From Ichthyophis bannanicus (taxonomy: Eukaryota; Chordata; Amphibia; Gymnophiona; Ichthyophiidae): a stretch of 64,000 nucleotides of DNA. Below, in pieces: positions 33,368 to 44,340 of this stretch. The position numbers were made by a program, and so were the translations under genes. The stretch spans positions 18,638,305-18,702,304 of the forward strand of contig CM066048.1 of assembly GCA_033557465.1 (NCBI GenBank), written 5' to 3'. Each line of letters opens with the position of its first letter. Positions within the stretch are counted from its first letter, which is position 1. Under the pieces are notes generated by a model. The model was not told the DNA's origin and searched no databases. It was given only the letters and a program-made list of their open reading frames with translations.

Positions 33368-34473
33368 AGGGTAGCATTAGCTCCCTTCAACCTCCCATGG
33401 GACTTGGAAGAGGTTCTCCTTGCCTCTCGTAAGGCTTTCACAAGAAAGGCGTAAGCCTTCAAGTGGCACCGATTCTCGGTGTGGTGTGATGAATGATGGG
33501 CAAACCCATTCTCCTGCCCTGTACAAGTGGTACACCAGTATCTGCTCCACCTGTCGCAAGTAGGACTAAAGTCCAATTCGATCAGAGTACATATGAGCTC
33601 TATCGCAGTGCACCACCATCCCTTTGAGGGAAAGTCCCTCTCAGCCCAGCCCTTGTGTCTCGGTTTCTTCAGGGCCTCATGCTATCCAAAACCCCCGTCC
33701 GCCCTTCAGCGGCGAAGTGGGATCTCAATGTGGTGCTTTCTCAGCTCATGAAGCCACCGTTTTTGAGCATCTGCCACCTGCAATACCTCTCCTGGAAGGT
33801 CGTCGTCTTTGTAGCGCTTGCAGAGTCTGCGAGCTCAAGGCTGTGATAGCAGAGCCCCCCTACATGAGGTTCTACAAGAACAGGATTGTGCTCTGCACAC
33901 ACCCCAAGTTTCTGACAAAGGTAGTGCCCCAATTTCACCTCAATCAGAGGTAGTGCTCCCCACCTTCTTTCCGAGGCCTTACATCAGTAGGGTGGAGACC
34001 GTTCTCTGTAATCTGGATTGTAAAAGGGCCATATCCTATCTGCAACAGATCCAGGGCCACCGCAAAGCATCTCGGATTTTCGTATTCTATGACCCAGCTG
34101 TCTGGGGTTCCCAGTGACTAAGCGAACTGTCCACTTTGGTGGCGGACTGCATTACTCTTGCCTAGGAGCAGGTGGGAATCTTGCTGGACTAGAAGGTCAC
34201 AGCACACCAAGTCAGGGCCATGGCTACTTCTGTGGCAAATCTGCGTTCCATCCCCGTGCTGGAACTCTGTCGGGCCACTACCTGGTCATCGGTCCATACC
34301 TTCGCAGCTCACTACTGCTTGGAGAGGGAGTCCCGTTCGGTCAGGCCATACTCCGTAATCAACTCCTGCCCTCCGACCCTTCTGTGTTCCGGCTACTGGA
34401 GTGCTGGTTCTCTGCCGGACACCTGGGTCTTGCAAGAGCCTCTCAGTAGGGACTCGACTGCTGATGCTAACAC

Positions 34474-34505
<32 letters not shown>

Positions 34506-34921
34506 GAGCATTTGTATAGCACTACAAGTTGTACACAGCACTGCACAGACATGTAAGAGACAGTCCCTGCTCATAGAGCTTACAATCTAGTCAAGACAGA
34601 CAACACAGACAGAAGGTGTAGGCTGGGATAAAACAAGGGGGAACGGAAAAGAAAAAGGAGATCGGGTGAATCAAGATCCAAAAGCAGCAACGAAGAGGGG
34701 AGTTTTCAGCCTGGATTTGAAGAGGGTCAGAGAAGGTGCCTGATGTACAGACACTGGTAGTTTTGTTCCAGGCGTAAGGTGCAGCGAGGTGAAAGGAGCG
34801 AAGTCTGGAGTTAGCAATAGAAGAGAAGGACACAGATAGGAGTTTGCCAGAAGTGTGGAGTTCCCAAGGGGGGTTGTAAGGAGAGATAAGAGAAGAAAGG
34901 TAGTGAGGAGCTGCAGAGTGT
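34474..34921 (-). mobile_element. L2-type LINE 3' end with CTA-repeat tail
   Basis: The CTA repeat (34474-34505, the complement of a TAG tail) is followed by 3' UTR (TACAATCTAGTCAAGAC) and a minus-strand C-terminus containing LQIQAENSPLRCC and SFHLAAPYAWNK. It is the inverted partner of 31646-32113. Confidence 0.82.
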
Positions 34922-35563
34922 ATTTATTTATTTTATTTATTTGCATTTGTATACCGCTACTTCCAGCGATCAGAAGCAGATAACATTACACATCAAACAT
35001 AGCTAAATATGGTAGGAATTGGTACATTTACATTTAGATTTCGGTAAGGTTACAACTGTGATGAAATAACTATTTTACAGGGAACATGTACATTTAATCT
35101 CCAAGTTATAATGCCCTGTTCAATGTAATTTCAGTTTGTTCAATGTAAGCCGCCTTGATATCATGAAAGGTGGTACATAAGAAATATTAATTAAATTAAA
35201 TTAAATTTTATTTTCATGTGAGAATCATTAGAATTTGCAGAGTAATTTCAACATAAGAATAAACATTTATACATATGTGCACTTTTATGTGAGAAGAGCC
35301 TTATGCTTGGGCTTGTGATAGTTCATAGGTTAGTGATTGACATTATAATTTGAGGAATGGTTCTTTTGTCTCTATTTATTGTTTAGGTCAGGTTGAATAG
35401 TTCTTGAAAGAGGTGCGTTTTTAGCTTTTTTCTAAAGTCTTTCAAGTCAGAAGTTGACCTTAGGTCTGCAGGCAGTTGGTTCCACAAAGTAGGTGCTGTG
35501 TAAGTGAAAGCTCGATTAGTTGTGTATGCTTTGGCTGATCTGATGCTGTTTGGTATGTATAAG
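34922..35563 (-). mobile_element. L2-type LINE 3' end (another family)
   Basis: AAATA-type tail at 34922-34942; upstream on the minus strand is a LINE C-terminus with ERAFTYTAPTLWNQLPADLR and KTHLFQELFNLT. A SINE-type tail in the opposite orientation (about 35118-35205) is inserted. Confidence 0.75.
35118..35205 (+). mobile_element. SINE or L2-type tail fragment
   Basis: The text CAATGTAAGCCGCCTTGAT and ATCATGAAAGGTGGTACA reproduces the SINE 3' stem-loop, followed by AATTAAATTAAATTAAA. Confidence 0.7.
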
Positions 35564-35725
35564 GTGTAGCCCCGCCCCCCAGGACCTTTAAAACCTTTTG
35601 GTTCACCGCGGGAGACCGGGAGTGAGAGGAGTCAGCTGGAGCTGGTGCCTGTGTGTGTCGGGAGGAGGAGCGGTGTAGCCCCGCCCCCCAGGACCTTTAA
35701 AACCTTTTGGTCCACTGCGGACGTG
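35564..35725 (+). promoter_or_regulatory. L1 5' UTR with duplicated 108-base promoter-like unit
   Basis: The block GTGTAGCCCCGCCCCCCAGG then CTTTAAAACCTTTTGGT occurs at 35564 and again at 35672, a period of 108 bases. Each has a GC box (CCCCGCCCCCC) and a TATA-like TTTAAAA. Tandem 5' units are known as L1 promoters in other vertebrates. Confidence 0.7.
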
Positions 35726-35831
35726 ACCCGCGGGCGCGCACCCGTGGTCGCGTGCTCGAAGGGGCGTGACCAAAGGGGCAGGACACGCCCCTTCGGAGCA
35801 ACGAGGAGGAACAGAGGAGTTCTTCGGGCTC

Positions 35832-36940
35832 ATGGGGAAGCGACGGAAGAAGGTGTTTCCTATAGTGAGCACTCAGAAGGCTCCTAAGATCATGGGCCCA
35901 ATGGATTTGCATCTCCAGAGAGCTCAGGAAGAGCAAGAGTCACCGGACTTGACCCTTGGGTCTGTAAGTACTGCCTCTGCCCTTTCTCCCAATGCGCAGG
36001 GTGTTTCCCTACCCTGTCAGGAAGTTATGACTGAGAGGGTGATTTCTCCCAGACTTGATAATCTGGGGGCGCAGCCCTCGTCAGGTAATGTGGATGTTTC
36101 TTCTTTATTAGTAGAGAAGGACAAACGCAAATTGTCTGCTCTTCCGTCTGTACTGGAATTCCCCACCACTGTTCCGTCTGTGGTTTCTTCTGTTGATGTT
36201 TCCTTGAGGGACGTATGGGAAGTGGTGACGCGCATGGAAATGTCCCTGCGTGCCTCCCTTTCCCAGGATGTAGTGCAGAAGTTGGGAGTTCATGAGGAGG
36301 CTATTGCAAAAAATAACACTGTTTTGAATAAATTAGAGGGGCAGGTTTCTGTTATGCAGGCTGTTGCCTCCTCTTCAATTAGGGATAATGTTAATATACA
36401 TCATCAGAGTCTCTTGAAAATGCTGTACGCGTAAAAAATCTGAGATTTTTAAATTTTCCACAAACTCATTACCTTTCTCCTTCTATTTTGTTATATAAAT
36501 ATTTCAAGGAGGTTCTGTTGATAACTCCATAAAAGTTTCTTCGGTTTACTATGTTCCTTTGCTCTCCTCTACAGAGGCCTCTTCCCCTATTGCCAATGAC
36601 GCAGAGAATGTTTTAGCATCTCATTCATTGGACGTTTCTGTGTTTTTAGAGTCTTCAACTGATGAGATTACCAGACGTGCTACTCTAATTGTTTCTTTTA
36701 TTTCTTTATCAGATAAAAATTTAATATTGCGATTGTATTTTCCTAAAAAGAATCAATTGTTTTGTGGTAGCACGGTACAGGTTTCCCTGATGTATGTAGA
36801 CTTACTCAAAGGCGGCGGAAAGCTTTCTTAGCATTAAGATCCCGCGCCTTGGCAATTGGGGCCTCTTTTTTCCTGAAATATCCATGTAAATGTATCTTGA
36901 TTTATGAGCAGACAAAATATGTGTTTATGGAATCGATCAA
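35832..36940 (+). pseudogene. L1 ORF1 (RNA-binding protein), two or three shifts
   Basis: The start was chosen at the Met of MGKRRKKVFPIVSTQKAPK (35832) rather than an in-frame Met at 35766 because 35766 lies in the GC-rich leader. A coiled-coil-like segment SLRDVWEVVTRMEMSLRASL and EEAIAKNNTVLNKLEGQ follows, then after a shift near 36425 the RRM (VKNLRFLNFP, LSPSILLYKYFKEVL), and after another the C-terminal domain ITRRATLIVSFISLSDKN, LILRLYFPKKNQLFCGS. Domain order matches L1 ORF1p. Confidence 0.85.
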
Positions 36941-37180
36941 CTGAATGTGTTTTTGAATAGCAAAGAAGTTGGATAAAATCTTGTTACTTCCTTTTTAAGT
37001 TATAGGGTTAGTAGCTTTTTTTTTTTTTTTTTTGATTTGATTGCAGGCCCAGTTTATATTAAGGTGGATTTGTGTTATTTCTTTGTTTTTGGTCCTTTTG
37101 CTTCCCTTGATGTGGACTTGATTGTAATTCCTGTTTCATTTTTTGAAATAAAGATTGTTAAATGGGGAAAAAAAAAGTTG

Positions 37181-37849
37181 TTACTTGGCTTAAAAAGAAA
37201 ACAAATACAGGTAGCATCGGGGCGTGTAGTGCTGCTGGATATTCCTCTTAGTGGCGTTTGCATGATCTACAGGTCTGTAAACCGTGTAAATGCTTTTGAA
37301 TATCAGGCCCTGAGTGTTTGTTTTATGGAAATTGGCTCAGAAAGAAAATGGAACATTAACTGCTCTTAGTGTATTTGGGTGACTTTAAGGGAACATTAGA
37401 GCCTTATCAGTCTATTTTGCTTGGTTTTGGTTGTGTCATGTGGGTGCAGGTAGATATGATACTTAAAGCTTTTCTTTGGATTTGAAAAGAGGCATATAAG
37501 TGCAAATGAATAATTTTGTGCCAATAGTAGTAGCTGTTCCGGTGTCTTCAGTCTATGGATGGCAGTCTCTGTGGCTAACACCGTTTTCTGCACCCCCTGG
37601 AACTTGTGTAGTGATTGTGGGGATCACAGCAGTCTTATTGTGATATCACAAATACTGTCTGCAGTGCATTTGATCCAAAAATGAGCAAAGTGGCTATAAC
37701 ATGGGATTTTAAATCAAAAGACCAACCCCTGGAATTTTACTTTTGCTGCTGACATAAACTATACATTTCTAGTTGAAATATCACTGTGTTCAGCCTGAAG
37801 TCCAGAGCTATAGACTCATTTTGCGTTTGGTAGTGGCCAATGTATTTTC
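37181..37849 (+). other. NDUFS2 intron, no element recognised
   Basis: AT-rich intronic sequence with no recognised gene or mobile element. Confidence 0.5.
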
Positions 37850-38565
37850 AATAATGTCATGTGGACGCAAAAGTTGGACAGCGAAGAAGAAAGCAGACAA
37901 CAAAGGAAACCTCCAGAGACGATGAAATCCAAAACAGATGAGAATGGAGGTAGACAATGGCCACAAGTGGTCTAAAAAGAACACGTTATTGATGAACCCA
38001 AGCAGCTGAGTTTCAGCAAATCTTGCCTGCATCAGGGGTCTATAGAAATGTAAAAAATGTATATATAAGAAAGGAACACAACATTCTTATACATGAAGAA
38101 CAAATATTTAGAAAAACAAACTATACAAAGAATAATAAAAATTGTACTATAAAATTGTAAAAAATAATTAAATATAAACAATACAATGAAATATAAGAAA
38201 TAACTATGATATACACATACTTTAGCTCATTAGGCAGCAATCAACCAAAAGATTTTTACCATAAAAAAGAGAGAAAAACAAAATCAAAATCACATTACCT
38301 AGATGGATAATCACCAAAACAATATACCATTAGTACAACTATTGTTTGAGGGGAAACAACTACAAAAATAAAAAATGGCAAGGTTGAAGGTCAGCACAAA
38401 AGAGGAAGGCTAGAAATGACAGACTGATATGGTAACAGCATCTGTGGATGCCACTGTACTAACAATTGGCCGCCTGACTGAAGACCGAACACAGACTAGG
38501 ACAACTATCCAGAAGGTCGCCATGAGTTGACATCAGTTCAACAACACTTAACAACATCTGCTTTG
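37850..38565 (+). mobile_element. RTE-clade LINE remnant, interrupted
   Basis: Near 37858 a KSWTAKKKADNK-like reading resembles the RTE block SWTVKKAD; near 38392-38562 the text GKVEGQHKRGRLEM and then GTCGCCATGAGTTGACATCA with ACAACACTTAACAACA matches the RTE end seen inverted at 18915. Between them (about 37890-38380) is AT-rich sequence including a Penelope-like motif at 38005-38040 (-). Confidence 0.65.
38005..38040 (-). other. Hammerhead-like motif of Penelope type (tentative)
   Basis: On the minus strand: CCCCTGATGCAGGC, a short loop, then GCTGAAACTCAGC. CTGATG...GAAAC with pairing GGC/GCT between resembles a hammerhead ribozyme core, as found in Penelope-like elements. The CTGATGA box has C in place of its last A. 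Confidence 0.4.
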
Positions 38566-38679
38566 CTCTTGCAATCATCCCTGCTCCTCTCCTCTTTCTT
38601 TTGGTCCTTTCATGTTTTCATGTAGTATATCTCGGTAAAATTATTCAGCTGAGGTGCTTGTTGTCTCCCTTCTTTGTAG

Positions 38680-38792
38680 TGCTTTTTGGGGAGCTTACGC
38701 GTATTCTGAATCACATCATGGCAGTCACCACTCATGCCCTGGACATTGGTGCTATGACACCTTTCTTCTGGATGTTTGAGGAGAGAGAAAAG
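38680..38792 (+). CDS. NDUFS2: NDUFS2 internal exon with His-Asp relay aspartate
   Basis: The exon is 113 bases; with the base carried from the previous exon it gives exactly 38 codons, reading [20 protein letters not shown] and on to FWMFEEREK. The acceptor is TAG at 38677-38679 behind a CT-rich tract; the donor is GT at 38793. The aspartate in [12 protein letters not shown] is equivalent to bovine mature Asp160, which pairs with His59 in the quinone pocket. Differences from human are conservative Ile/Leu/Met exchanges, as remembered from the human protein. Confidence 0.97.
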
Positions 38793-39052
38793 GTAAAATT
38801 ATTTGGCTTTGTCATTGCAAGATACTTAGTAGTAATTCGAGGCTTCCTGAAAATTGAAGTCCCCCATTTATCAACAGTGCAGACAGCAGGGTGGCAACAG
38901 TGCTAATTACACCCCCCCCCCCCTCTAAACTCACCATAGCTCCATTAATTAACATTTAGCATCTGTCTGTGGTGACCTCCTATGAACCCACTCAGTGCTT
39001 GAGATCGCAGTGTGTAGTACTTCTACCAGTTGTGGTGATATTATATTGCTAA

Positions 39053-39524
<472 letters not shown>

Positions 39525-40287
39525 TAGCTGTGCAGATTCTACCATAGAACAGAGTTAGGGAAGCAGAGCTCTAATTTGTGAGGTCTGGAATAGGTAGAAC
39601 ATCACTGTTTACAGGAGAGGTCGGGAATCCTATCCTCTGCAGACTTTCCCATTCCTCTTTGACCTTCACCCCCATTAACCTCCTGTCCAACCTTTCTTAT
39701 CTCAGGGCGGCCTCTCCAACCTTCTCCCTATCTACAGATCCCAGTTTTGAGATGTGACTGCTTCACCTCCCCTACATGCAATAATCTAGGTCATACCTTG
39801 TGCAAGTGTATTGAATGTATTAGATTTTACTTGCTTTCTGTAAGACAGGAGGAGGGGCATGGCCACAAGCAGCATTGAGCTGAAATGTGTGCTGATAGCC
39901 ATATTTAAATTGAACCATCAAATTCCAACTAATTTGGAAGAAAGATGGAAGTGAATGTAGTGGCTGGTTTACTATGCTAGAGGAAAGGGTTTGGCAGAAG
40001 ACTACTGTTTGGATCACTTACAGTACATTAAACCAGGTCTGGGCCAGCATAGATGACGCTGCAGTTTTTGTTGTATTTTTTATTTATTAAGACACTGCAG
40101 TTTTAAACCAGAATCTGCTTGTGATCCACTGTCTAGACATCACTGGTGCTGGGGATGGCAAAATTACTTCAGTCCCAATAACGCTGCTTTTTGTCACTGC
40201 GTGGAAAAATATTGCTGAGATAAATGTAGGCAGTCCAAGTGCCTATTTCACGTTTGTTTCTCTCTGTCTCTCACCCTCTCCCCACAG

Positions 40288-40365
40288 GATATGCCTGTAG
40301 GTCTAATGGACGATATTTATGAATTTATTAAAAACTTCTCCATTCGGATAGATGAAGTAGAAGAG
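40288..40365 (+). CDS. NDUFS2: NDUFS2 internal exon
   Basis: The exon is 78 bases, 26 codons, phase 0 at both ends, with acceptor CAG at 40285-40287 and a GTGAGG donor at 40366. It reads [18 protein letters not shown] and ends RIDEVEE. This segment is an alpha-helical hairpin and less constrained than the neighbouring exons; several Ile/Leu/Val exchanges relative to mammals are visible. Confidence 0.96.
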
Positions 40366-40594
40366 GTGAGGTCTGGATGTTCTTAGTAAATGCATATGGT
40401 CTTGGAGGTTTTCCAGGGTCGTTTCCATGCCACCAAAGTCAAGTGTCTCTGCAGCACCCCCCCCCCCCCTCCTTTGCAAATCATAAAGAGAGGACACCAC
40501 AATAGGATCCTTCTGAAAAAAAATGTTTAGATATATGTACAGAAAAATGAATAAGCTGTGAGATTTACTTTATCCTGTTCTTCTTTCTGGATAG

Positions 40595-40680
40595 ATGTTG
40601 ACTAACAATCGCATCTGGAAGAACAGAACTGTGGATATCGGTGTGATAAGTGCTGACGATGCTCTGAATTATGGCTTCAG
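40595..40680 (+). CDS. NDUFS2: NDUFS2 internal exon (last one in the window)
   Basis: The exon is 86 bases (28 codons plus two bases), starts after a TAG acceptor at 40592-40594 and ends at a GTAATT donor at 40681. It reads MLTNNRIWKNRTVDIGV then ADDALNYGF, followed by the first two bases of the serine codon. The following exon should start with the rest of that serine and a GVMLRGSG-like motif. No such sequence is seen down to 64000, so the downstream intron is longer than 23.3 kb. Confidence 0.96.
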
Positions 40681-40934
40681 GTAATTCTCACATTAGGAGG
40701 TTGAAGCGGAATGGTCTGGGTCTGAAACCTTCACAGCCAGCACTGGCCACTAGATGTCACTGTAGAATTAGATAGTTTGTCTGCATACAGAGAGCTTGTA
40801 CAAAGTGAAGGACCTTATTAGCATCCCTTTCCCAAAGAGCTTTGAATCTAAGTTTACACACAAACAGGCTGATGCAGAAAGTGTGACCTTTAAACACCGA
40901 TAACTCCATGTTTAAGCATGCTTTAAGCACTTTT

Positions 40935-41244
40935 TAGCTACTACTACTATTCAGCACTTGTAGAGCGCCACGCACGCAGCGCTCCACAGCTGACCTACAA
41001 GGGGTAGCCAGTATACAAGAGACAGTCCTTGCCCGTCAGAGTCAAGTTCATCGAAGCTTAAATCTAGTTAGAACAAACAAGTTAGAACAGTATAGAGCAT
41101 TAGTCAGTTCTGTGCAAAGTAGAGCATTGGTCAGTACTTTGGTCATAAATGATGACGGGGGTTAGGGTAAGATGAGGAAGGAGTCAGGATCTGAATGCAA
41201 CAGTGAAGAGGTGGGTCTTCAATCTGAATTTGAAGAGGGCCCAT
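40935..41244 (-). mobile_element. L2-type LINE 3' end with CTA-type tail
   Basis: It starts with CTACTACTACTATTCAGCAC and GTAGAGCGCCACGCACGCAG, then TTAAATCTAGTTAG, the same family of 3' UTR as 34474-34921. It ends in a minus-strand C-terminus at about 41238. Confidence 0.75.
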
Positions 41245-41650
41245 TGCTCATTCAGTGTATGCTCTGGTGGCTCCTCCTCCTCCCCTACCCCATTCCATGT
41301 AGGAATACCCCAGGGATCTGTCTTGGGCCCCCTCCTCTTCTCTCTCTATACCCAAGGCCTTGGCACACTCATCTTCTCCCATGGCTTTTAATACCATCTC
41401 TATGCCGATGACTCCCAAATCTACCCATCTACACCTGATATTTCCCCGGCAACTCAGTCCAAGATCTCTGCCTGTCTTTTGGACATTGCTGCCTGGATGT
41501 CTCATCGCCGATTAAAATTTAACATGGCCACGACTGAACTCCTTGTTTTTCCACCTAACTCCTTCCCCCCACTTCCCCCTCTCTCAATCCATGTGGATGG
41601 ATCTACTATCCTTCCTGTTCCCTCGGTCCGCATCTGGGGGATATCTTAGC
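41245..41650 (+). pseudogene. L2-type RT fragment
   Basis: The plus-strand readings GIPQGSVLGPLLFSLYTQGL, HLYADDSQIYPSTPDISP, KISACLLDIAAWMSHRRLKF and TELLVFPPNSFP give RT motifs B', C (YADD) and the following L2-type linker. No start, endonuclease or tail is present. A shift lies near 41390. Confidence 0.85.
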
Positions 41651-41889
41651 TAACCTCAAATACAGAAAACAAGACGGACGCGTGCATAAACATGGACAGA
41701 AAAACTAGCGCCCACTTAGTGTCAGGAGTATTTAAATGTATTTAAACATTTTAAATTGTAGGAAAATGAGCTGCACATAATAGTCTGGTCTGCAAATCAT
41801 GGCTACCCCCGATGCAGAGACAAGCATAGAGGATTTAGCAACCAGCCATAGCGCCAGTATTTTCACTGCAGGGTCTGAGGTGACTTAAA

Positions 41890-42330
41890 TCTCTAACATG
41901 TGCCCCCAACAGTATTTTGATGGCACTGAGTGCTTTCCCCATTGCCTAGATCATCATCTCCCCAGAGGATCAGGCATCGGGCAAAGCCCCTGATACCATC
42001 AAAATAGGGAAATCAAATTCCTGGTGGCCCAGCGGCCATGATCTCCCCACCCGGCAGTATTTTGATAGCATCGGGGATGATTGTAGCATCGGGAAAAGCC
42101 CACAATGCCATTACCTGATGGTCTGGTGACCCTTGAACACCTCCCACCCCAAATTAAAATAAAATAACCTGGTTGTTTAGCAGCCCCTATATCCACCTTC
42201 TCTCACCCAGTACCTTAAAATAAGTGGGAGCGCTGCCTACATGCTCCTGCTCTGAGTTTGCCATCTCGAAAAATGGTGGTGCCTTGGCCCGTGCGGTGCT
42301 TCCTGGGTTGCACCAGGCAGGGTTAGATTG
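41890..42330 (-). repeat. Unclassified interspersed repeat, copy 1
   Basis: On the minus strand it matches 50010-50462 in order: an ATGTAGGCAGCGCTCCCAC block, a TTTTAATTTGGGGTG block, a GTGTTCAAGGGTCACCAGAC block and repeated GCATC...CAAAATACTG motifs. No protein is recognised. Confidence 0.75.
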
Positions 42331-42693
42331 GTGCATTTATTTAGTTATTTATTTTATTAGTTTTATATACTGCGCTATTTCACATTCAATGCGGTTTACA
42401 GGGAACAGGAGCAGAACTTACATAGAACAAGTTAGATAACATAGTAACTTACATAGAACAATCTTAAGAACAATCACAATCGGGATTAAAATAGAACATA
42501 TTTAGTGCAATACAAAATAGAATAGAGGTTAACAGAGTAACCACAAACCAGGGAAACTATACAATGTAGTTATATAATAATATAAATGAGCATCATAGAA
42601 GGTTTGAGGGTTTGGCTGAAGGGGTTTGGTAGCATGCAGTAATTTAAGGTTACCTGTTTGTAGTATAGTTGAAACGGATGTGTCTTTACTGTA

Positions 42694-42982
42694 GATTTAT
42701 TTATTTATTTAACATTTCTTATATACCGCCTTTCATGATATCAAGGCGGTTTACATTGAACAAACTGAAATTACATTGAACAGGGTATTATAACTTGGAG
42801 ATAACTATTTTTCAGGGAACATGGGCTATGGAGGGTTAAGTGGCTTGCCCAAGACCACAAGGAGCACCTGTGGGACTAGAAACCCCAGTCCTTCCGGCCC
42901 AAGGTTACTGTCCTCTAGTGGGATTTGAACCCCCGACTCTCCGGCCTGAAGTACCTTGCCCCAACCACTAGGCCACTCCTCC
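42694..42982 (-). mobile_element. tRNA-headed SINE, full length
   Basis: Same family as 16893-17172: head with B-box complement near 42910-42930, CORE-like segment, and 3' stem-loop (about 42724-42752) with TTATTTATTTAT complement tail. A perfect 16-base hairpin abuts its 5' end. Confidence 0.88.
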
Positions 42983-43020
42983 ACCTATCTACTTTCAGAT
43001 GTTTCTGAAAGTAGATAGGT
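42983..43020. repeat. Perfect 16-base hairpin at SINE junction
   Basis: ACCTATCTACTTTCAG (42983-42998), loop ATGTTT, CTGAAAGTAGATAGGT (43005-43020). The right arm continues as normal LINE 3' UTR, so the left arm may be a copied segment. Confidence 0.97.
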
Positions 43021-43390
43021 CAGAGATGGCACGGATGGGGCGGGGGGAGAGAGTTCCAGAGAGATGGTACATATAATTTGAATTCTCACCCATTAACAAA
43101 TTGGGAACTCTTTCTTACTATAGGAAGGGACTAAGTGTTTGACATGGTAGATCTTCTTAATCTGTTGTCAAATGTCCATTGCAGAGTCTCATTAAGGGCA
43201 TTCGCTGAGAGGTTGTGTAGAATTTTGAATGTTATAATGAGACCCTTATACTTGAGACGAATAACAACGGGGAGCCAATGGAGCTGTTTCAGGATCGGGG
43301 TGACGTGTTCGTATTTTGAGGGTTCATGCTGCCGTATTCATTGCCATTTGAAGGGGATGAATTGCATAATTTGGAATACCATAAAGAATG

Positions 43391-43690
43391 ATTTATTTAT
43401 TTATATTTATTTATTTACATTCTCTTATATACCGCGCTATTCTGCATCAGTGCGGTTTACATTGAACAAACTGAAATCACATTGAACAGGGCATTATAAC
43501 TTGGAGATAACTATTTTACAGGGAACATGGGCTATGGAGGGTTAAGTGGCTTGCCCAAGACCACAAGGAGCACCTGTGAGACTAGAAACCCCAGTCCTTC
43601 CGGCCCAAGGTTGCTGTCCTCTAGTGGGATTTGAACCACCGACCTTCCGGCCTGAAGTACCTTGCCCCAACCACTAGGCCACTCCTCCAC
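43391..43690 (-). mobile_element. tRNA-headed SINE, full length
   Basis: Same family, with a 3' stem-loop of a different arm sequence (CCGCACT / AGCGCGG on the minus strand, about 43429-43458) and tail of ATTTATTTATTTATA complement. Confidence 0.88.
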
Positions 43691-43931
43691 TGTTTGCGAA
43701 GTCAAAATGCTGGGTTATCAATGCTTGGAAAATTGTCCGGAAGTCAACAGCTTCAAGCATGGGACGGAGTTGGCGAAGGGTCCGTAATTTTAGGTATATT
43801 GCTCTGGTAGTATTGTTTGTGTGGCTCCATTGTCAAACGTTGGTCTAGGGCAGCGATGGCGAACCTATGGCACGCGAAGGCCTTGCAGCTGGCACGCGGG
43901 AAGGTCCGCCATCGAAAAAAAAAACAACAAC

Positions 43932-44320
43932 CCTGTCTGCTGCCGTTGTCGGGGCCGCCGCGGCAGAATCGAGCGTGCCGCGGGGCCCCCCTGTACCCAC
44001 CGGCAGAGCCTGTCCTCCCCGTAGCAGCTCTCTCTTTGGAGCTGCAGTCAGACTCGCCGGCTTGCAGAGCGCGAAGGGAAGAGTTTCCCTTTCGCGACTC
44101 TGTTAAGCCCGCGGGGGCTGATGGGAACTTCCCATCAGCCCCCGCGGGCTTAACAGAGCAGCGAGGGAACTCTTCCCTCGCGCTCTGCAAGCCGGCGCGT
44201 CTGACTGCAGCTCCAAAGAGAGAGCTGCTACGGGGAGGACAGGCTCTGCCGGTGGGTACAGGGGGGCCCCGCGGCACGCTCGATTCTGCCGCGGCGGCCC
44301 CGACAGCGGCAGCAAACAGG
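43932..44320. repeat. Giant near-perfect palindrome
   Basis: 43932-44127 and 44129-44320 are reverse complements around a single central base (44128, in GGGAACTTCCC), with a few differences and small gaps. GC content is high. Open frames in it on both strands (such as PRGPPVPTGRACPPRSSS) are identical because of the symmetry, and are not genes. Confidence 0.95.
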
Positions 44321-44340
44321 TTTTCTTTTTTTTTTTTTAA

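Larger units (their letters stand above)
32114..34473 (+). pseudogene. DIRS-type pol fragment of a second family (copy D)
   Basis: It is clearly different from copies A-C. RNase H part: SWLQINLLELWAIISGSP, VLIQTDNQVTMFYVNKQGG; a CR1 tail (32338-32795) interrupts; then QDNALADKLSRVLQLHEW and a methyltransferase-like part VFLITWTEGCLYAFPP, SLMLIAPQWPKQPWFPLL. The recombinase part includes KWDLNVVLSQLMKPPF, KVVPQFHLNQ and a decayed end TSVANLRSIPVLELCR, TTWSSVHTFAAHYCLE (nucleophile Tyr block). The RT and termini are absent. Stops and shifts are frequent. Confidence 0.82.
35564..37180 (+). mobile_element. ORF1-only L1 element, 5' end intact
   Basis: A GC-rich 5' UTR with a duplicated promoter-like unit leads into ORF1. 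After the ORF1 end (about 36940) comes a short AT-rich stretch with a T run (37017-37034), then a 3' UTR ending GAAATAAAGATTGTTAAATG and a poly-A run (37167-37176). No ORF2 is present. Structure resembles the mammalian HAL1 (half-L1) type. Confidence 0.82.

Noticed and set aside
35766..35831. Upstream Met as start of L1 ORF1
   Set aside because: The segment lies in the GC-rich 5' UTR; MGKRRKK at 35832 gives the usual basic ORF1 start.
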